The notes: generated by a model not told the origin, from the letters alone. Shown: positions 20,953 through 31,575, numbered from the stretch's first letter. The stretch is 38,863 bases of DNA from an uncultured Clostridia bacterium (GCA_949747775.1 CATKGX010000115.1:1-38863), one strand, 5' to 3'. Made by a program: numbers and translations.

Positions 20953-21800
20953 GCACAGGACAGAAAGTAATTAAAATATTGGCACTTGTTTTAGCAGGAT
21001 TTATTATTGTAAACATTTTTTCAGCAATCATTTTCGGTATATCAGCTTTTTCTGGGTATATGTATCAAAAAGAAAATAAAGATATCAAATATGAAGAAAT
21101 CGTTGGAACACTACAAGAAGAGATGATTAAGAATATAGAAAACTTAAATGATAAGGTAAAAATAAAAATAGACTTGGCAACATATCATTTAGAAGTTAAA
21201 AGAGGGGCAAAATTGTCAGTAGAAACAACTGGCGAAAAAGAACAATTAAAATGTGCGATACATGGAAGCACATTAGAGATTAAAGAAAAAAATCATAATT
21301 GGTTTTGGAAAGTAAAGGAAGGCGTACCTACAGTTGTTATATACATTCCAGAAAATATTACTTTAGATGAATTAAAAATTGAAATGGGAGTTGGAAAAGT
21401 AAGTATTGAAGAAATAGAAGTTCATAACTTTAAATTAGACGCTGGTGCTGGAAAAGTTATAATATCAAATATGACAACTCAAACAGCAGATATTGATGGT
21501 GGTGCAGGAAGCTTTGAAGCGACTGATTGTATTTTTAATGATTTAAATTTAGACTGTGGTGTAGGGGCTACCAAAATATCTGGTAATATTACAGGAAGAA
21601 GTAAAGTAAGTTGTGGGGTAGGAAGAACAGAATTTAATCTAGCAGGAAAAGAAGAGGAATATTCTATTCGAACAGAAACTGGATTAGGCGCTATGACTTT
21701 AAATGGAAAAAAATGCTCAGATGATGCCAAATATGGAGAAGGCGAAAGCAAAATAGAAATTGAAGCAGGAGTAGGAAGCGTAGAAATAACTACAAAATAG
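20949..21800 (+). CDS. DUF4097/toastrack-type beta-repeat membrane protein
   Basis: TM then repetitive beta motifs EMGVGKVSIEEI..DAGAGKVIISN..DGGAGSFEATD..DCGVGATKISGN. Confidence 0.78.
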   Translation: MSTGQKVIKILALVLAGFIIVNIFSAIIFGISAFSGYMYQKENKDIKYEEIVGTLQEEMIKNIENLNDKVKIKIDLATYHLEVKRGAKLSVETTGEKEQLKCAIHGSTLEIKEKNHNWFWKVKEGVPTVVIYIPENITLDELKIEMGVGKVSIEEIEVHNFKLDAGAGKVIISNMTTQTADIDGGAGSFEATDCIFNDLNLDCGVGATKISGNITGRSKVSCGVGRTEFNLAGKEEEYSIRTETGLGAMTLNGKKCSDDAKYGEGESKIEIEAGVGSVEITTK

Positions 21801-21804
21801 AGTA

Positions 21805-21850
21805 AAGTAAAATATTGAGAAAGAACAAAGTTTTCTTTTTCAATATTTTT
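21805..21850 (+). terminator. intrinsic terminator
   Basis: AAATATTGAgaaagaacaaagttttctttTTCAATATTTTTTATTT. Confidence 0.7.
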
Positions 21851-21951
21851 TATTTGTAACCTTTATTGATGTATTTTTATCTAATTTACTAGACCATGTT
21901 ACACATTTATGATATAATCCAAGCATATGAGAAGCAAGATGGGAGAAATAG

Positions 21952-23649
21952 ATGAATAAAAAGTGGAAATGCTATGATATAGATGAAGAAAAAGTAAATA
22001 AATTGATGCAGGAGTATCAAGTAAGTAAACTTGTAGCAATGATTTTGGCCAATAGAAGTGTAGATATAGAAAGTGATATGAATAAATTTCTAAATCCTAC
22101 TAGAAAAGACTTCTACAATCCTTTCCTTATGCCAGATATGGAAAAAGGTGTAGCTAGAATCTTACAGGCAATTGAAAACAAAGAGCGTATTATGATTTAT
22201 GGAGATTATGATGCAGACGGAATTACAAGTATTACAGTATTAAAAAAGTTTTTACAAGAACGTAATGTAGAGGTAGGTACATATATTCCCAACCGTTTAG
22301 ATGAAGGATATGGATTAAACAAAGAAGCAATAAAAAGTATTTTTGAAAAAGGATACCGATTAATGATTACAGTAGATTGCGGTATTTCTGGAATAGAAGA
22401 AATAGAATATGCTAATAGTTTAGGCATACAGACAATTATTACAGACCATCACGAGCCAGCAGAGAGTTTGCCAAATGCTTATGCAGTAATTGATGCCAAA
22501 AGAAAAGATAATGAGTATCCTTTTAACCAATTAGCAGGAGTTGGTGTAGTATTTAAACTAATTCAAGCATTGTCTATGAAATTAGAACTAGAAGAGAAAG
22601 AATATCTAAAATATTTAGACATTGTATGTGTCGGAACGATTTCAGATATTGTTCCATTAGTAGATGAAAATAGAGTGATTGCTAAGTTGGGACTAAAATT
22701 AATAGAAGTAACCAAAAATATAGGACTACGTACTTTGCTAGATACAATAGGTTTTAAGGTAATAAATTCAACAGCAATTTCTTTTGGAGTAGCACCACGT
22801 ATTAACGCATGTGGTAGAATGGGACATGAACAAGCGGCTTTAGATTTGTTCCTTTGTGAAGATGCCAAAGAGGCAAGACAAATAGCAGAGAAATTAAATG
22901 CGTTTAACATAGAAAGGCAAAATAAAGAAAGACAAATATTTGAACAGGTTGTTCAAAAGATAGAGGCAGAAGAGAAAGACAAAAGCTGTATTATACTAGG
23001 TGGAGAAAATTGGCATCATGGTATTATAGGGATTGTTTCGTCAAAAGTAACAGAACTATATTTTAAACCAAGTATTTTAATTTGCTTTGAAGGAGAAGAA
23101 GGAAAAGGCTCTGGTAGAAGCATTCCTGGTTTTGATTTACATGAGGCACTAATGAATTGCAAAGAATCAATTCAAAAATTTGGTGGACATGCAATGGCAA
23201 TAGGAATTACAGTAGAAAAAGATAAGTTTAATCAATTTAAACAAGAATTCGAAAACTATGCAGAAAAAGAACAGATAGGGGATATTGTACCAGTAATACA
23301 AATTGATGGTGAAGTAGGAATAAAAAATATTAATATACAAGATGTTCAAAGTTTAAAAATATTAGAGCCATTTGGAGAAGCAAATAAGACACCATTATTT
23401 TTGTTTAAGAATTTAAAAATTAATTCTATTAGAGCATTATCTGAAGGAAAACATCTAAAACTAACATTAAAAGATGGAAATTATTTGATAGATGCAATAG
23501 GATTTAATATGGGAAATTTATCAGAAGAATATTTGCTAGATGATAAAGTAGATATTGTGGGAACATTGGATATAAATTCTTTTAATGGAAGAGACAGTAT
23601 CCAAATTACCATTAAAGATATACGAAAATCTGTGGGGGTGATGATGTAA
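21952..23649 (+). CDS. recJ: single-stranded-DNA-specific exonuclease RecJ
   Basis: IMIYGDYDADGITSITVL; ITVDCGISG; ITDHHEP; APRINACGRMG; GSGRSIPGFDLHEAL. Confidence 0.97.
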   Translation: MNKKWKCYDIDEEKVNKLMQEYQVSKLVAMILANRSVDIESDMNKFLNPTRKDFYNPFLMPDMEKGVARILQAIENKERIMIYGDYDADGITSITVLKKFLQERNVEVGTYIPNRLDEGYGLNKEAIKSIFEKGYRLMITVDCGISGIEEIEYANSLGIQTIITDHHEPAESLPNAYAVIDAKRKDNEYPFNQLAGVGVVFKLIQALSMKLELEEKEYLKYLDIVCVGTISDIVPLVDENRVIAKLGLKLIEVTKNIGLRTLLDTIGFKVINSTAISFGVAPRINACGRMGHEQAALDLFLCEDAKEARQIAEKLNAFNIERQNKERQIFEQVVQKIEAEEKDKSCIILGGENWHHGIIGIVSSKVTELYFKPSILICFEGEEGKGSGRSIPGFDLHEALMNCKESIQKFGGHAMAIGITVEKDKFNQFKQEFENYAEKEQIGDIVPVIQIDGEVGIKNINIQDVQSLKILEPFGEANKTPLFLFKNLKINSIRALSEGKHLKLTLKDGNYLIDAIGFNMGNLSEEYLLDDKVDIVGTLDINSFNGRDSIQITIKDIRKSVGVMM

Positions 23650-25848
23650 GTGTCAGAATATAAGCAAGTGGGAATAGAAGATATTATTTCTGTAATGAAA
23701 AAAAATAGTTGGAGATGTGATACAAAATTAATGTTAAAAGCATATACATATGCGAAAAACAAGCATGGAGACCAACTAAGAAGGTCAGGTGAGCCATATA
23801 TTATTCATCCAGTTCAAGTAGCTTATACTTTAGCTACTTTAGAGTTAGACGAAAATACAATATGTGCAGCATTACTTCATGATGTATTAGAAGATACACA
23901 AACAACAAAAGAGGAGTTAAGTAAGGACTTTAACCAAGAAGTTGCTGAAATGGTAGATGGTGTTACAAAATTAAACAAGCTTAGTTATGTAAGTGTAGAA
24001 GAACAACAAGTTGAAAATTATAGAAAAATGTTCTTAGCAATGGGGAAAGACATTCGTGTTATTTTAATTAAGCTTGCAGATAGGCTTCATAACATGAGAA
24101 CATTAAAATATCTTAGTCGTGATAGACAAATTGCAAATGCAACAGAGACAATGAATCTGTATGCACCACTTGCGAACCGTCTTGGTGTGTATTCTTTAAA
24201 ATGGGAATTAGAAGATTTATCTTTTAAATATTTATATCCAGAAGAATATAGAGAGCTTGTAGAAGGAATTGATAAAAAAAGAGAAGAACGCTTAAAATTT
24301 ATTGATTTAATTTTAGAGCAAATTAGAGTAGAACTAAAAAAGCAAAAAATAGATGCAGAAATTACAGGGCGTGCAAAACATTTATATAGTATTTATCGTA
24401 AAATGAAAAGAGACAATTTAACATTAGATCAAATTTATGACTTATTTGCATTAAGAATTATTGTAAATTCTATAAAAGACTGTTATGCAGCGTTAGGTGT
24501 TGTACATGAGCTATATAGCCCTATGCCAGGAAGATTTAAAGACTATATTGCCGTACCAAAGCCAAACTTATATCAATCTTTGCATACAACATTAATAGGA
24601 CCAAAGGGAACTCCTTTTGAGGTACAGATTCGTACTTGGGATATGCATAGAATAGCAGAATTTGGTATAGCAGCACACTGGGCATATAAAGAGAAAAGTT
24701 TTTCAAGTGGAAGAAAGGCAAATGTAAAAGTAGAAGAAGACAAGCTATCATGGATACGTGAAACATTAGAATGGCAAAAAGATATGCAAGATCCAGAAGA
24801 ATTTATGCAAACATTAAAAAAAGAGTTATTTGAAGATGAGGTATATGTATTTACGCCAAAAGGAGCAATTAAAGTGCTTCCAAAAGGAAGTACACCAATA
24901 GATTTTGCTTATCAAATTCATGCTGAAATAGGACACCATATGGTAGGGTGTAAAATTAATAGTAAAATGATGCCAATTATTACACCAATTAAAAATGGTG
25001 ATATTGTAGAAATTATTACTTCTGATAATTCAAAAGGACCTAGTAGAGACTGGCTTAAAATTGTAAAAAGTTCAGGTGCAAAAAATAAGATTTCTTCATG
25101 GTTTAAGAAAAATCAAAGAGAAGAAAACATTATAAAAGGGAAAGAACTTATTGAAAAAGAAATTAAAAAAATTGGAATGAAGCATGAGGAACTATTTAAG
25201 CCAGAGTTTATAGGTGCAGCATTAGAAAGGTACAAATATGGAAGCCTTGATGAAATGTTTGCAAGTGTTGGGTTTGGCTCAATATCATCAGGAAAAATTA
25301 TTGCAAGGGCATTAGAAGAATATAGAAAAGTACACAGTGAAGAAAATTTAGAAAAGACGTTAGAAGAACTATCAAAAGAGAAAATCCATAAAAATAAACC
25401 ATCTCAAAATGGAGTTGTGGTAAAAGGAATTGACAACTGCTTAGTAAAACTTTCAAAATGCTGTAATCCAGTCCCAGGAGATGAAATAATAGGATATATT
25501 ACAAAAGGAAGAGGTGTATCTGTTCATAGAACAGATTGCGTAAACATGAAAAGCTTGATTACAGAAGATAATCGAATGATTGATGTGTATTGGTATCAAG
25601 CAGATACAGCAGCATACAATGTAGATATTGAGGTGTATGCAAATGATAGAGTTGGATTATTGGCAGATATGATTGGTGAGGTTGGAGCATGTAAATGTAA
25701 GTTAATAGCAGTTTCTTCAAGGGCAACAAAAGAAAAAATTGCAGTAACAGACTTAACAGTTGAAGTAATGGATATAGAACAGCTAAATAAAGTATTAAAA
25801 GCAATTAGAAAAGTAGATAGTGTATATGAAGTAAAAAGAAAAAAATAA
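23650..25848 (+). CDS. relA: bifunctional (p)ppGpp synthetase/hydrolase (RelA/SpoT)
   Basis: GTG start overlapping the recJ end; HD domain ALLHDVLEDT, synthetase RFKDYIAVPKPNLYQSLHTT, TGS domain, C-terminal ACT. Confidence 0.98.
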   Translation: MSEYKQVGIEDIISVMKKNSWRCDTKLMLKAYTYAKNKHGDQLRRSGEPYIIHPVQVAYTLATLELDENTICAALLHDVLEDTQTTKEELSKDFNQEVAEMVDGVTKLNKLSYVSVEEQQVENYRKMFLAMGKDIRVILIKLADRLHNMRTLKYLSRDRQIANATETMNLYAPLANRLGVYSLKWELEDLSFKYLYPEEYRELVEGIDKKREERLKFIDLILEQIRVELKKQKIDAEITGRAKHLYSIYRKMKRDNLTLDQIYDLFALRIIVNSIKDCYAALGVVHELYSPMPGRFKDYIAVPKPNLYQSLHTTLIGPKGTPFEVQIRTWDMHRIAEFGIAAHWAYKEKSFSSGRKANVKVEEDKLSWIRETLEWQKDMQDPEEFMQTLKKELFEDEVYVFTPKGAIKVLPKGSTPIDFAYQIHAEIGHHMVGCKINSKMMPIITPIKNGDIVEIITSDNSKGPSRDWLKIVKSSGAKNKISSWFKKNQREENIIKGKELIEKEIKKIGMKHEELFKPEFIGAALERYKYGSLDEMFASVGFGSISSGKIIARALEEYRKVHSEENLEKTLEELSKEKIHKNKPSQNGVVVKGIDNCLVKLSKCCNPVPGDEIIGYITKGRGVSVHRTDCVNMKSLITEDNRMIDVYWYQADTAAYNVDIEVYANDRVGLLADMIGEVGACKCKLIAVSSRATKEKIAVTDLTVEVMDIEQLNKVLKAIRKVDSVYEVKRKK

Positions 25849-25864
25849 AAGAAGTGAGGAAGAT

Positions 25865-26512
25865 ATGATACTAAAGATATTACCAGTAGATAATGGGTTT
25901 GTAGAAAAAACAAATTGCTATATTTTACAAGATGAAAAAACAAAAGAAACAATGGTAATAGACCCAGGAGGAGAAACACAGAAAATAATAGAATTGTTAA
26001 ATATTATAGAGGCAAATGTAAAATATATTTACTTAACACATTGCCATGGTGACCATATTGCAGGTGTAAAAGAAATAAAAGATAAAAAGGGTGGCAAAAT
26101 ATTAATTCATAGAGACGACAGCCAAGGATTATATGATTTGGGAATTAACTTAAGAGAATATATTGGCTTAGAACCAGAAGAGATAGAAGCGGACTCTAGA
26201 GTAGATGATAAAGACTTAATCCATATTGGTAGTATTGAATTAGAAGTAATTCATACGCCAGGTCATACAGCAGGAGGAAGTTGCTTGTATTGCGAAAAAG
26301 AAAAACTGCTATTTTCAGGAGATACGTTATTTAAGGGGACTTGGGGCAGAACAGATTTGCCAACAGGTAGCTTTGAAAAAATTATGAATTCTATTGCCAA
26401 TAAATTACTTGTTCTACCAGATGAAACAATTGTATATCCAGGACATGGTGCTTCAACAAGAGTAAGAGATGAAGAACCAATTTATTATAATTTAATGCCA
26501 CCAGAAGAATAA
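25865..26512 (+). CDS. MBL-fold metallo-hydrolase (glyoxalase II-like)
   Basis: YLTHCHGDHIAGVKEI; HTPGHTAGGSCLYCEKEKLLFSGDTLF; VYPGHGAST. Confidence 0.95.
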   Translation: MILKILPVDNGFVEKTNCYILQDEKTKETMVIDPGGETQKIIELLNIIEANVKYIYLTHCHGDHIAGVKEIKDKKGGKILIHRDDSQGLYDLGINLREYIGLEPEEIEADSRVDDKDLIHIGSIELEVIHTPGHTAGGSCLYCEKEKLLFSGDTLFKGTWGRTDLPTGSFEKIMNSIANKLLVLPDETIVYPGHGASTRVRDEEPIYYNLMPPEE

Positions 26513-26585
26513 AATAAGGCATAATTTCCTTTGTACAAGAATATATTAGTATATAAGACTTAACAAAACAAAGGAGAAGGAAAAC

Positions 26586-27716
26586 ATGATTAATTTAGCA
26601 GTAATCGAAATGAAAGACGTGATAAAATATCTAGTAAGAATTACAGTTGTAATTACCATTACAATAGCGCTTACTAGATATTTTTTGAGTTTTAGAACAA
26701 ATGTGCAAGTAGTAGCAGAAGGAGTATATGGCGAAAGTTTTTTAGGCTGCCTAGATACGGTAATTCCTTTAGTTAACAGTATTAATCATTCTTCAGAAGA
26801 GAAAAATCAAGAAAGTAAAAAAGATGGAGCTTTGAAAGAAACACTAAAAGTAGAACTAGGAATGATAGATACTATCGAAAAAGAAGAAGAAAAAAAAGAA
26901 AGCAAAACTGTAGCGGCACAAGAAGAAAAAAATCAACAACCAGAAGAAAAGATTGAAGAAGCGAAAATAGGTGTAAAAACAGAGGTATTAGAGAGTAATG
27001 TACCTATGAAGTTTACAACGAGTTATCAAAGTGTAAAAATAAAAAACGAAACAAAAATAAAGTTAACAGAGCAAATGCTAAAACCAGATGTAGAAGTAAA
27101 TACAAAAAATATCTTAATTTATCACACACATAGTTGTGAAAGCTATACGCAAAGTGAAAAATATAAGTACAAATCTTCTGGAAATTTTAGAACAACCAAT
27201 AAAGAAAGATCTGTAATAAAGGTAGGGACAGAATTAGGAAAGTACATGGAAAACTATGGATATAAAGTGATTCATGATACAGCTTTATATGATCACCCAT
27301 CTTATAATGGCTCTTATGGTAGATCAATGGATGGAGCTGTCAAATTGTTAGATAAAAATCCAGGAACAGATATAGCGTTTGATATTCATAGAGATGCTAT
27401 TGGAGACAGTACATATGCTCCTACTGTAAAAATTGGGGACGAATATGCAGCACAAATGTTATTTGTAATAGGAAGTAATGGAGCTGGAGATCCACATGAT
27501 AATTGGGAGCAAAATTTAAAATTTGCAGTAAAAGTGCAGGAAAAAGCGAATGAACTATATCCAGGATTGTTTAAGCCTATTATTTTAAGAAACAGCGACT
27601 ATAATCAACGAATTGCAAAAGCAGCGAGTATTATAGAAGTGGGAGCAACAGGAAACACATTAGATCAATGTTTGGTAAGTATGAAGTATTTGGCAAAGGT
27701 ACTAAGTGAAATATAA
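26586..27716 (+). CDS. spoIIP: stage II sporulation protein P
   Basis: NILIYHTHSCESYTQ; AFDIHRDAIGD; N-terminal TM. Confidence 0.93.
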   Translation: MINLAVIEMKDVIKYLVRITVVITITIALTRYFLSFRTNVQVVAEGVYGESFLGCLDTVIPLVNSINHSSEEKNQESKKDGALKETLKVELGMIDTIEKEEEKKESKTVAAQEEKNQQPEEKIEEAKIGVKTEVLESNVPMKFTTSYQSVKIKNETKIKLTEQMLKPDVEVNTKNILIYHTHSCESYTQSEKYKYKSSGNFRTTNKERSVIKVGTELGKYMENYGYKVIHDTALYDHPSYNGSYGRSMDGAVKLLDKNPGTDIAFDIHRDAIGDSTYAPTVKIGDEYAAQMLFVIGSNGAGDPHDNWEQNLKFAVKVQEKANELYPGLFKPIILRNSDYNQRIAKAASIIEVGATGNTLDQCLVSMKYLAKVLSEI

Positions 27717-27762
27717 TAACGAACCTCATATTATCTTAGCATAATATGAGGTTCGTTATTAT
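27716..27762 (+). terminator. intrinsic terminator after spoIIP
   Basis: AACGAACCTCATATTA-tcttagca-TAATATGAGGTTCGTT perfect stem. Confidence 0.85.
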
Positions 27763-27812
27763 GATAAAGTTTTTTGAATATATTACAAAAATGTTACATT
27801 TTAATAAAAATA

Positions 27813-27841
27813 TTGAAATGTAAATTTTTTTAAGATAAAAT
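27813..27841 (+). promoter_or_regulatory. candidate sigma-A-type promoter
   Basis: TTGAAA (27813-27818), 17-nt spacer, TAAAAT (27836-27841). Confidence 0.6.
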
Positions 27842-27901
27842 GAATGTACAAATTAGTATATTTTTATTTACGAGTAGAACAAAAAGAAGGAGTAGATAAG
27901 A

Positions 27902-27976
27902 ATGAAAAAAACTGAAAAGCCTGAGGCTGTAAGAGAGAGAGAGAGAGAGAGAGAGAGCTATATTCTAAAGAAATAA
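27902..27976 (+). CDS. 24-aa leader ORF containing an (AG)13 microsatellite: MKKTEKPEAVRERERERESYILKK
   Basis: aaggagtagataaga RBS then ATG; in-frame AGA/GAG repeat; TAA at 27974. Too short for the ORF track. Confidence 0.5.
   Translation: MKKTEKPEAVRERERERESYILKK
27932..27957 (+). repeat. (AG)13 dinucleotide repeat
   Basis: 26 uninterrupted nt agagag...ag. Confidence 0.98.
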
Positions 27977-27984
27977 GTATGTAT

Positions 27985-28002
27985 AAAGGCTATGTAGCCT
28001 TT
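27985..28002 (+). promoter_or_regulatory. leader hairpin 1
   Basis: AAAGGCT-atgt-AGCCTTT perfect 7-bp stem. Confidence 0.65.
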
Positions 28003-28020
28003 ATTAGAGATGGATAAATA

Positions 28021-28065
28021 AAAGACAGACTATTTATTGTAAAAGATAAGTAGACTGTCTTTTTG
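28021..28065 (+). terminator. leader terminator/attenuator hairpin
   Basis: AAAGACAG...CTGTCTTTTT with additional inner pairs (ACTATTTA/AGTAG side), ending in a T tract, 35 nt before the next start codon. Confidence 0.7.
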
Positions 28066-28099
28066 TGTGTAAAAAAGAAAAAGAGAAGAGGAGAAGGAA

Positions 28100-30008
28100 A
28101 TGAAACAGGCAAAAATAACAACGAGACAAGGAAAAGGAATAACGCTAATAGCACTGGTAGTAACAATAGTCATATTAATTATATTAGCAACAATAAGTGT
28201 AAATTTAGTACTAAATGGTGGTCTAGTTAATAGAACACAAAGTGGAAAAGAAATGCATGAATTGGAAAGAGAAAGAGAGAGACTAGAGTTAGTAAAAGTA
28301 GATGTAGCAAGTAATACAAATCATATAGGAAAAGTAACAGTAGATACTTATGTAGAGGAATTAGTGAATCAAGGAATAACAGTTGAAGATGAAATAATGG
28401 ATAATGGAAATGGAAGTAAAACTGTTATTACAGATACAGGATATAGTGTATTAATAGAACCAGTAGGAGAAAGTGATGTAAAAATAACAATTGAAGGGAA
28501 AGCGGGACAATTACCACCAAGAATTAGACAAGTAAATGTGACAAAAGGGGAAACAAGTATAGAGGTAAAAGTAATAGCAATTAGAACAGAAGGTGCAACA
28601 TATAGTTATCAATATAAAGAAGCAGATAATGCTTGGCAGCCAGTAGGAGAAAACAAAGCAAATATTATAATAGAAGGAACAGAAGAAGAAAAAAGTTATG
28701 TTATAAAAGTTACAGTAAAAAATGAATATGGAGAAGATACAAAAGAAGAAATAGTTGAAGCAGAAGATATTTTGCCAGAGCCACCAACATTATCAGATGG
28801 AATGATACCAGTAAAAAGAGAGGGAACAAGCTGGATAAAAACAACGAAAGATGATAAAGAATGGTACAATTATTCAAGTAGTCAAAAGAAATGGGCAAAT
28901 ATTGTATTAGAAGACAGTACATTTATAAAGCAAGAGGATGGAACTGAAAAGTTGGATACAAGTAAAGTATATAGTCAGTTAGTATGGATACCAAGATATG
29001 CATATCAAATTACAAGTTATTATCATACAAATACTACAGGTGTTGGTAATATTAATATTGTATTTATAGATGCTCAAAATTGGAATAAATCTAAAACCAA
29101 ACAATATAGTACAATGTATCCGAATGCAATAGCAGGAAGTGAAACTGGAATGGAAGATTACGTAGTTCATCCAGCATTTGATTATGGAACAGATAAAATA
29201 AATGGTTTTTGGATAGGGAAATATGAAACCAGTCATACTGAATGTACAACTGTAGCAACTACAGGAGAGTATGATGGGGTTGACAAAATTATGCAAATAA
29301 AAGCAGGGATCACTAGTTGGAGAAATATGAAAATAGGAAATGCATTTAGTACATGCTTAAATATGAATAAATCAGGTAATCCTTATGGATTAAATTCTAA
29401 TAATAGTGTTGTAGATCCACATTTAAGCAAAAATACAGAGTGGGGAGCAATTTCATATCTTACACTAAGCAAATATGGAAATGGAAAGTCAATGACTAGC
29501 AATGGAACTAGTAATTTTATTACAGGCAATAGTGTTAACAATAGTACAACAGGAAATATATATGGAGTTTATGATTTAAGCGGATGTGAAGAGGAATGGG
29601 TTGCGGCATATATTAATTCTGGCGAAACAAGATTGACGAATGCCGAAACGAATGGACAGGTTATCGTATCTAGTGCAAATAAATATAAAAATGTGTATCG
29701 TATGGCAGAAAATAACACAAATGCAGGAGGAAAGAACTTTAATTTGGCGATACCAAGTAATAACTTTTATGGAGATGCATTATGGGAAATTGGACAAACT
29801 GGACAAACTTCTGAAATAGTTATTGATACTTGGAAAGGACGGAAAAGGAGGTTTTTCAAGATTAAATGTACCATTTTTGGCTAGAGGTGGAACAGGGGAC
29901 AGTGAATCGAAGTATATGTTTTTAGAATTTAAAGGAGATCGTGGAAGATATAATGATAACAATGCTTTTCGCGTGGTTATTCCAGTATTAGTTAGTAAAA
30001 CAGAATAA
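28100..30008 (+). CDS. surface protein with type IV pilin-like N-terminal signal and FGE-sulfatase/C-type-lectin-like C-terminal domain; apparent 1-nt frameshift near 29832-29840
   Basis: GKGITLIALVVTIVILIILATISVNLVL; LVWIPRYAYQI, INGFWIGKYETS, YGVYDLSGCEEEWVA. Main frame ends 29884; frame of ORF 29823..30008 continues GKGGFSRLNVPFLARGGTGDSESKYMFLEFKGDRGRYNDNNAFRVVIPVLVS. Confidence 0.75.
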
Positions 30009-30033
30009 AAAAGTCAAATCAATTAATGGTAAC

Positions 30034-30081
30034 AGCCTCTCCTAAAACAGTGACAATGAAGCTACTGTTTTAGGGGAGGCT
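30034..30081 (+). terminator. strong hairpin terminator
   Basis: AGCCTCTCCTAAAACAGT (30034-30051)/ACTGTTTTAGGGGAGGCT (30064-30081), 18 bp with one G.U. Confidence 0.75.
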
Positions 30082-30214
30082 TAATATGCTCCTATACAAA
30101 TGGATTTGCAAAAAATAAAGTGTGAGTATTGATAAATTTTACAACTTATGATTTAATAAAGAAAAATAAAACAAACGACAATCAAAAGAATACAATATAC
30201 AAAGGAGGAAGACT

Positions 30215-31534
30215 ATGGGAAATGTAAAAGTAAGTCTGAAAAATACCAAGGTATTTGAAAAAAATATAATGGAATATGGAGAAAAAGTAACAAAAATTCA
30301 TGAAGAATTACATAAAAAAGCAAAAGATAAAAAAGAATTTTTAGGATGGCTTAATTTGCCAACAAACTATGATAAAAAGGAATTTGAAAAAATAAAAAAA
30401 TCTGCACAAAAAATACAGTCAGATTCTGACATTTTACTAGTGATTGGTATAGGTGGGTCATATTTAGGGGCAAGAGCGGTAATAGAAGCGCTAACGAATA
30501 CATTTTATAATTTACTAGATAAAGAAGAAAGAAAATTCCCACAAATATTATATGTAGGAAACAATTTAAGCCCAAACTATATTAATGATTTAATCCACTT
30601 TATTGGGAATAAAGATTTATCAATTAATGTCATATCAAAATCAGGAACAACAACTGAGCCTGCAATTGCTTTTCGTATCTTTAGAGAACTATTAGAAAAC
30701 AAATATGGCTTAAAAGAAGCCAAAAAAAGAATATATGTAACAACAGATAGTAAAAAAGGTGCATTAAAAACACTTAGTGCAAAAGAAAAGTATACAACAT
30801 TTGTTATTCCAGACAATGTAGGAGGAAGATATTCAGTGTTAACAGCAGTTGGATTACTTCCAATTGCAACAGCAGGAATTGATATTGATAAATTAATGAA
30901 TGGTGCAAGAATTGCACAAGACAAATATGCAGATGAAAACTTAAAGTATAACGAATGCTATAAATATGCAGTTATGAGAAATGTACTATATGAAAAAGAA
31001 AAAAATATAGAGCTATTGGTAACATATGAACCAAAACTTCACTATATGATAGAATGGTGGAAGCAATTATTTGGAGAAAGTGAAGGGAAAGAAGGCAAAG
31101 GAATTTATCCATCTGGCGCCGAATTTACAACAGATTTACATTCTTTAGGTCAATACATACAAGAAGGCAGAAGAAACTTATTTGAAACAGTTATTGATAT
31201 AAAACATACAGAGTCAGACTTAAAAATTGCCCATGACGAAGACGATTTAGACGGATTAAATTATATAGAAGGCAAATCACTAGACTATGTTAACAAAAAA
31301 GCAATGGAGGGTACAATTGCAGCACATGTAGAAGGAGATGTTCCCAATATTTTAATTACAATGGATAAACTAGATGCCGAAACACTAGGGCACTTAATTT
31401 ACTTCTTTGAGCTTGCTTGTGCAATGTCTGGAAAAATATTAGACGTTAACCCATTTGACCAACCAGGAGTAGAAAAATATAAAACAAATATGTTTAAATT
31501 ATTGGGAAAACCAGGATATGAAGCGGAAAAATAA
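30215..31534 (+). CDS. pgi: glucose-6-phosphate isomerase
   Basis: [67 protein letters not shown]. Confidence 0.97.
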   Translation: MGNVKVSLKNTKVFEKNIMEYGEKVTKIHEELHKKAKDKKEFLGWLNLPTNYDKKEFEKIKKSAQKIQSDSDILLVIGIGGSYLGARAVIEALTNTFYNLLDKEERKFPQILYVGNNLSPNYINDLIHFIGNKDLSINVISKSGTTTEPAIAFRIFRELLENKYGLKEAKKRIYVTTDSKKGALKTLSAKEKYTTFVIPDNVGGRYSVLTAVGLLPIATAGIDIDKLMNGARIAQDKYADENLKYNECYKYAVMRNVLYEKEKNIELLVTYEPKLHYMIEWWKQLFGESEGKEGKGIYPSGAEFTTDLHSLGQYIQEGRRNLFETVIDIKHTESDLKIAHDEDDLDGLNYIEGKSLDYVNKKAMEGTIAAHVEGDVPNILITMDKLDAETLGHLIYFFELACAMSGKILDVNPFDQPGVEKYKTNMFKLLGKPGYEAEK

Positions 31535-31575
31535 GTTGCCAATAGATAAAAATGAAAGATTTAGAAATGGAATGG

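Noticed and set aside
28100-30200. Complete DGR (RT, Avd, template repeat)
   Set aside because: No reverse transcriptase-like ORF or second repeat copy seen; only a possible target protein.
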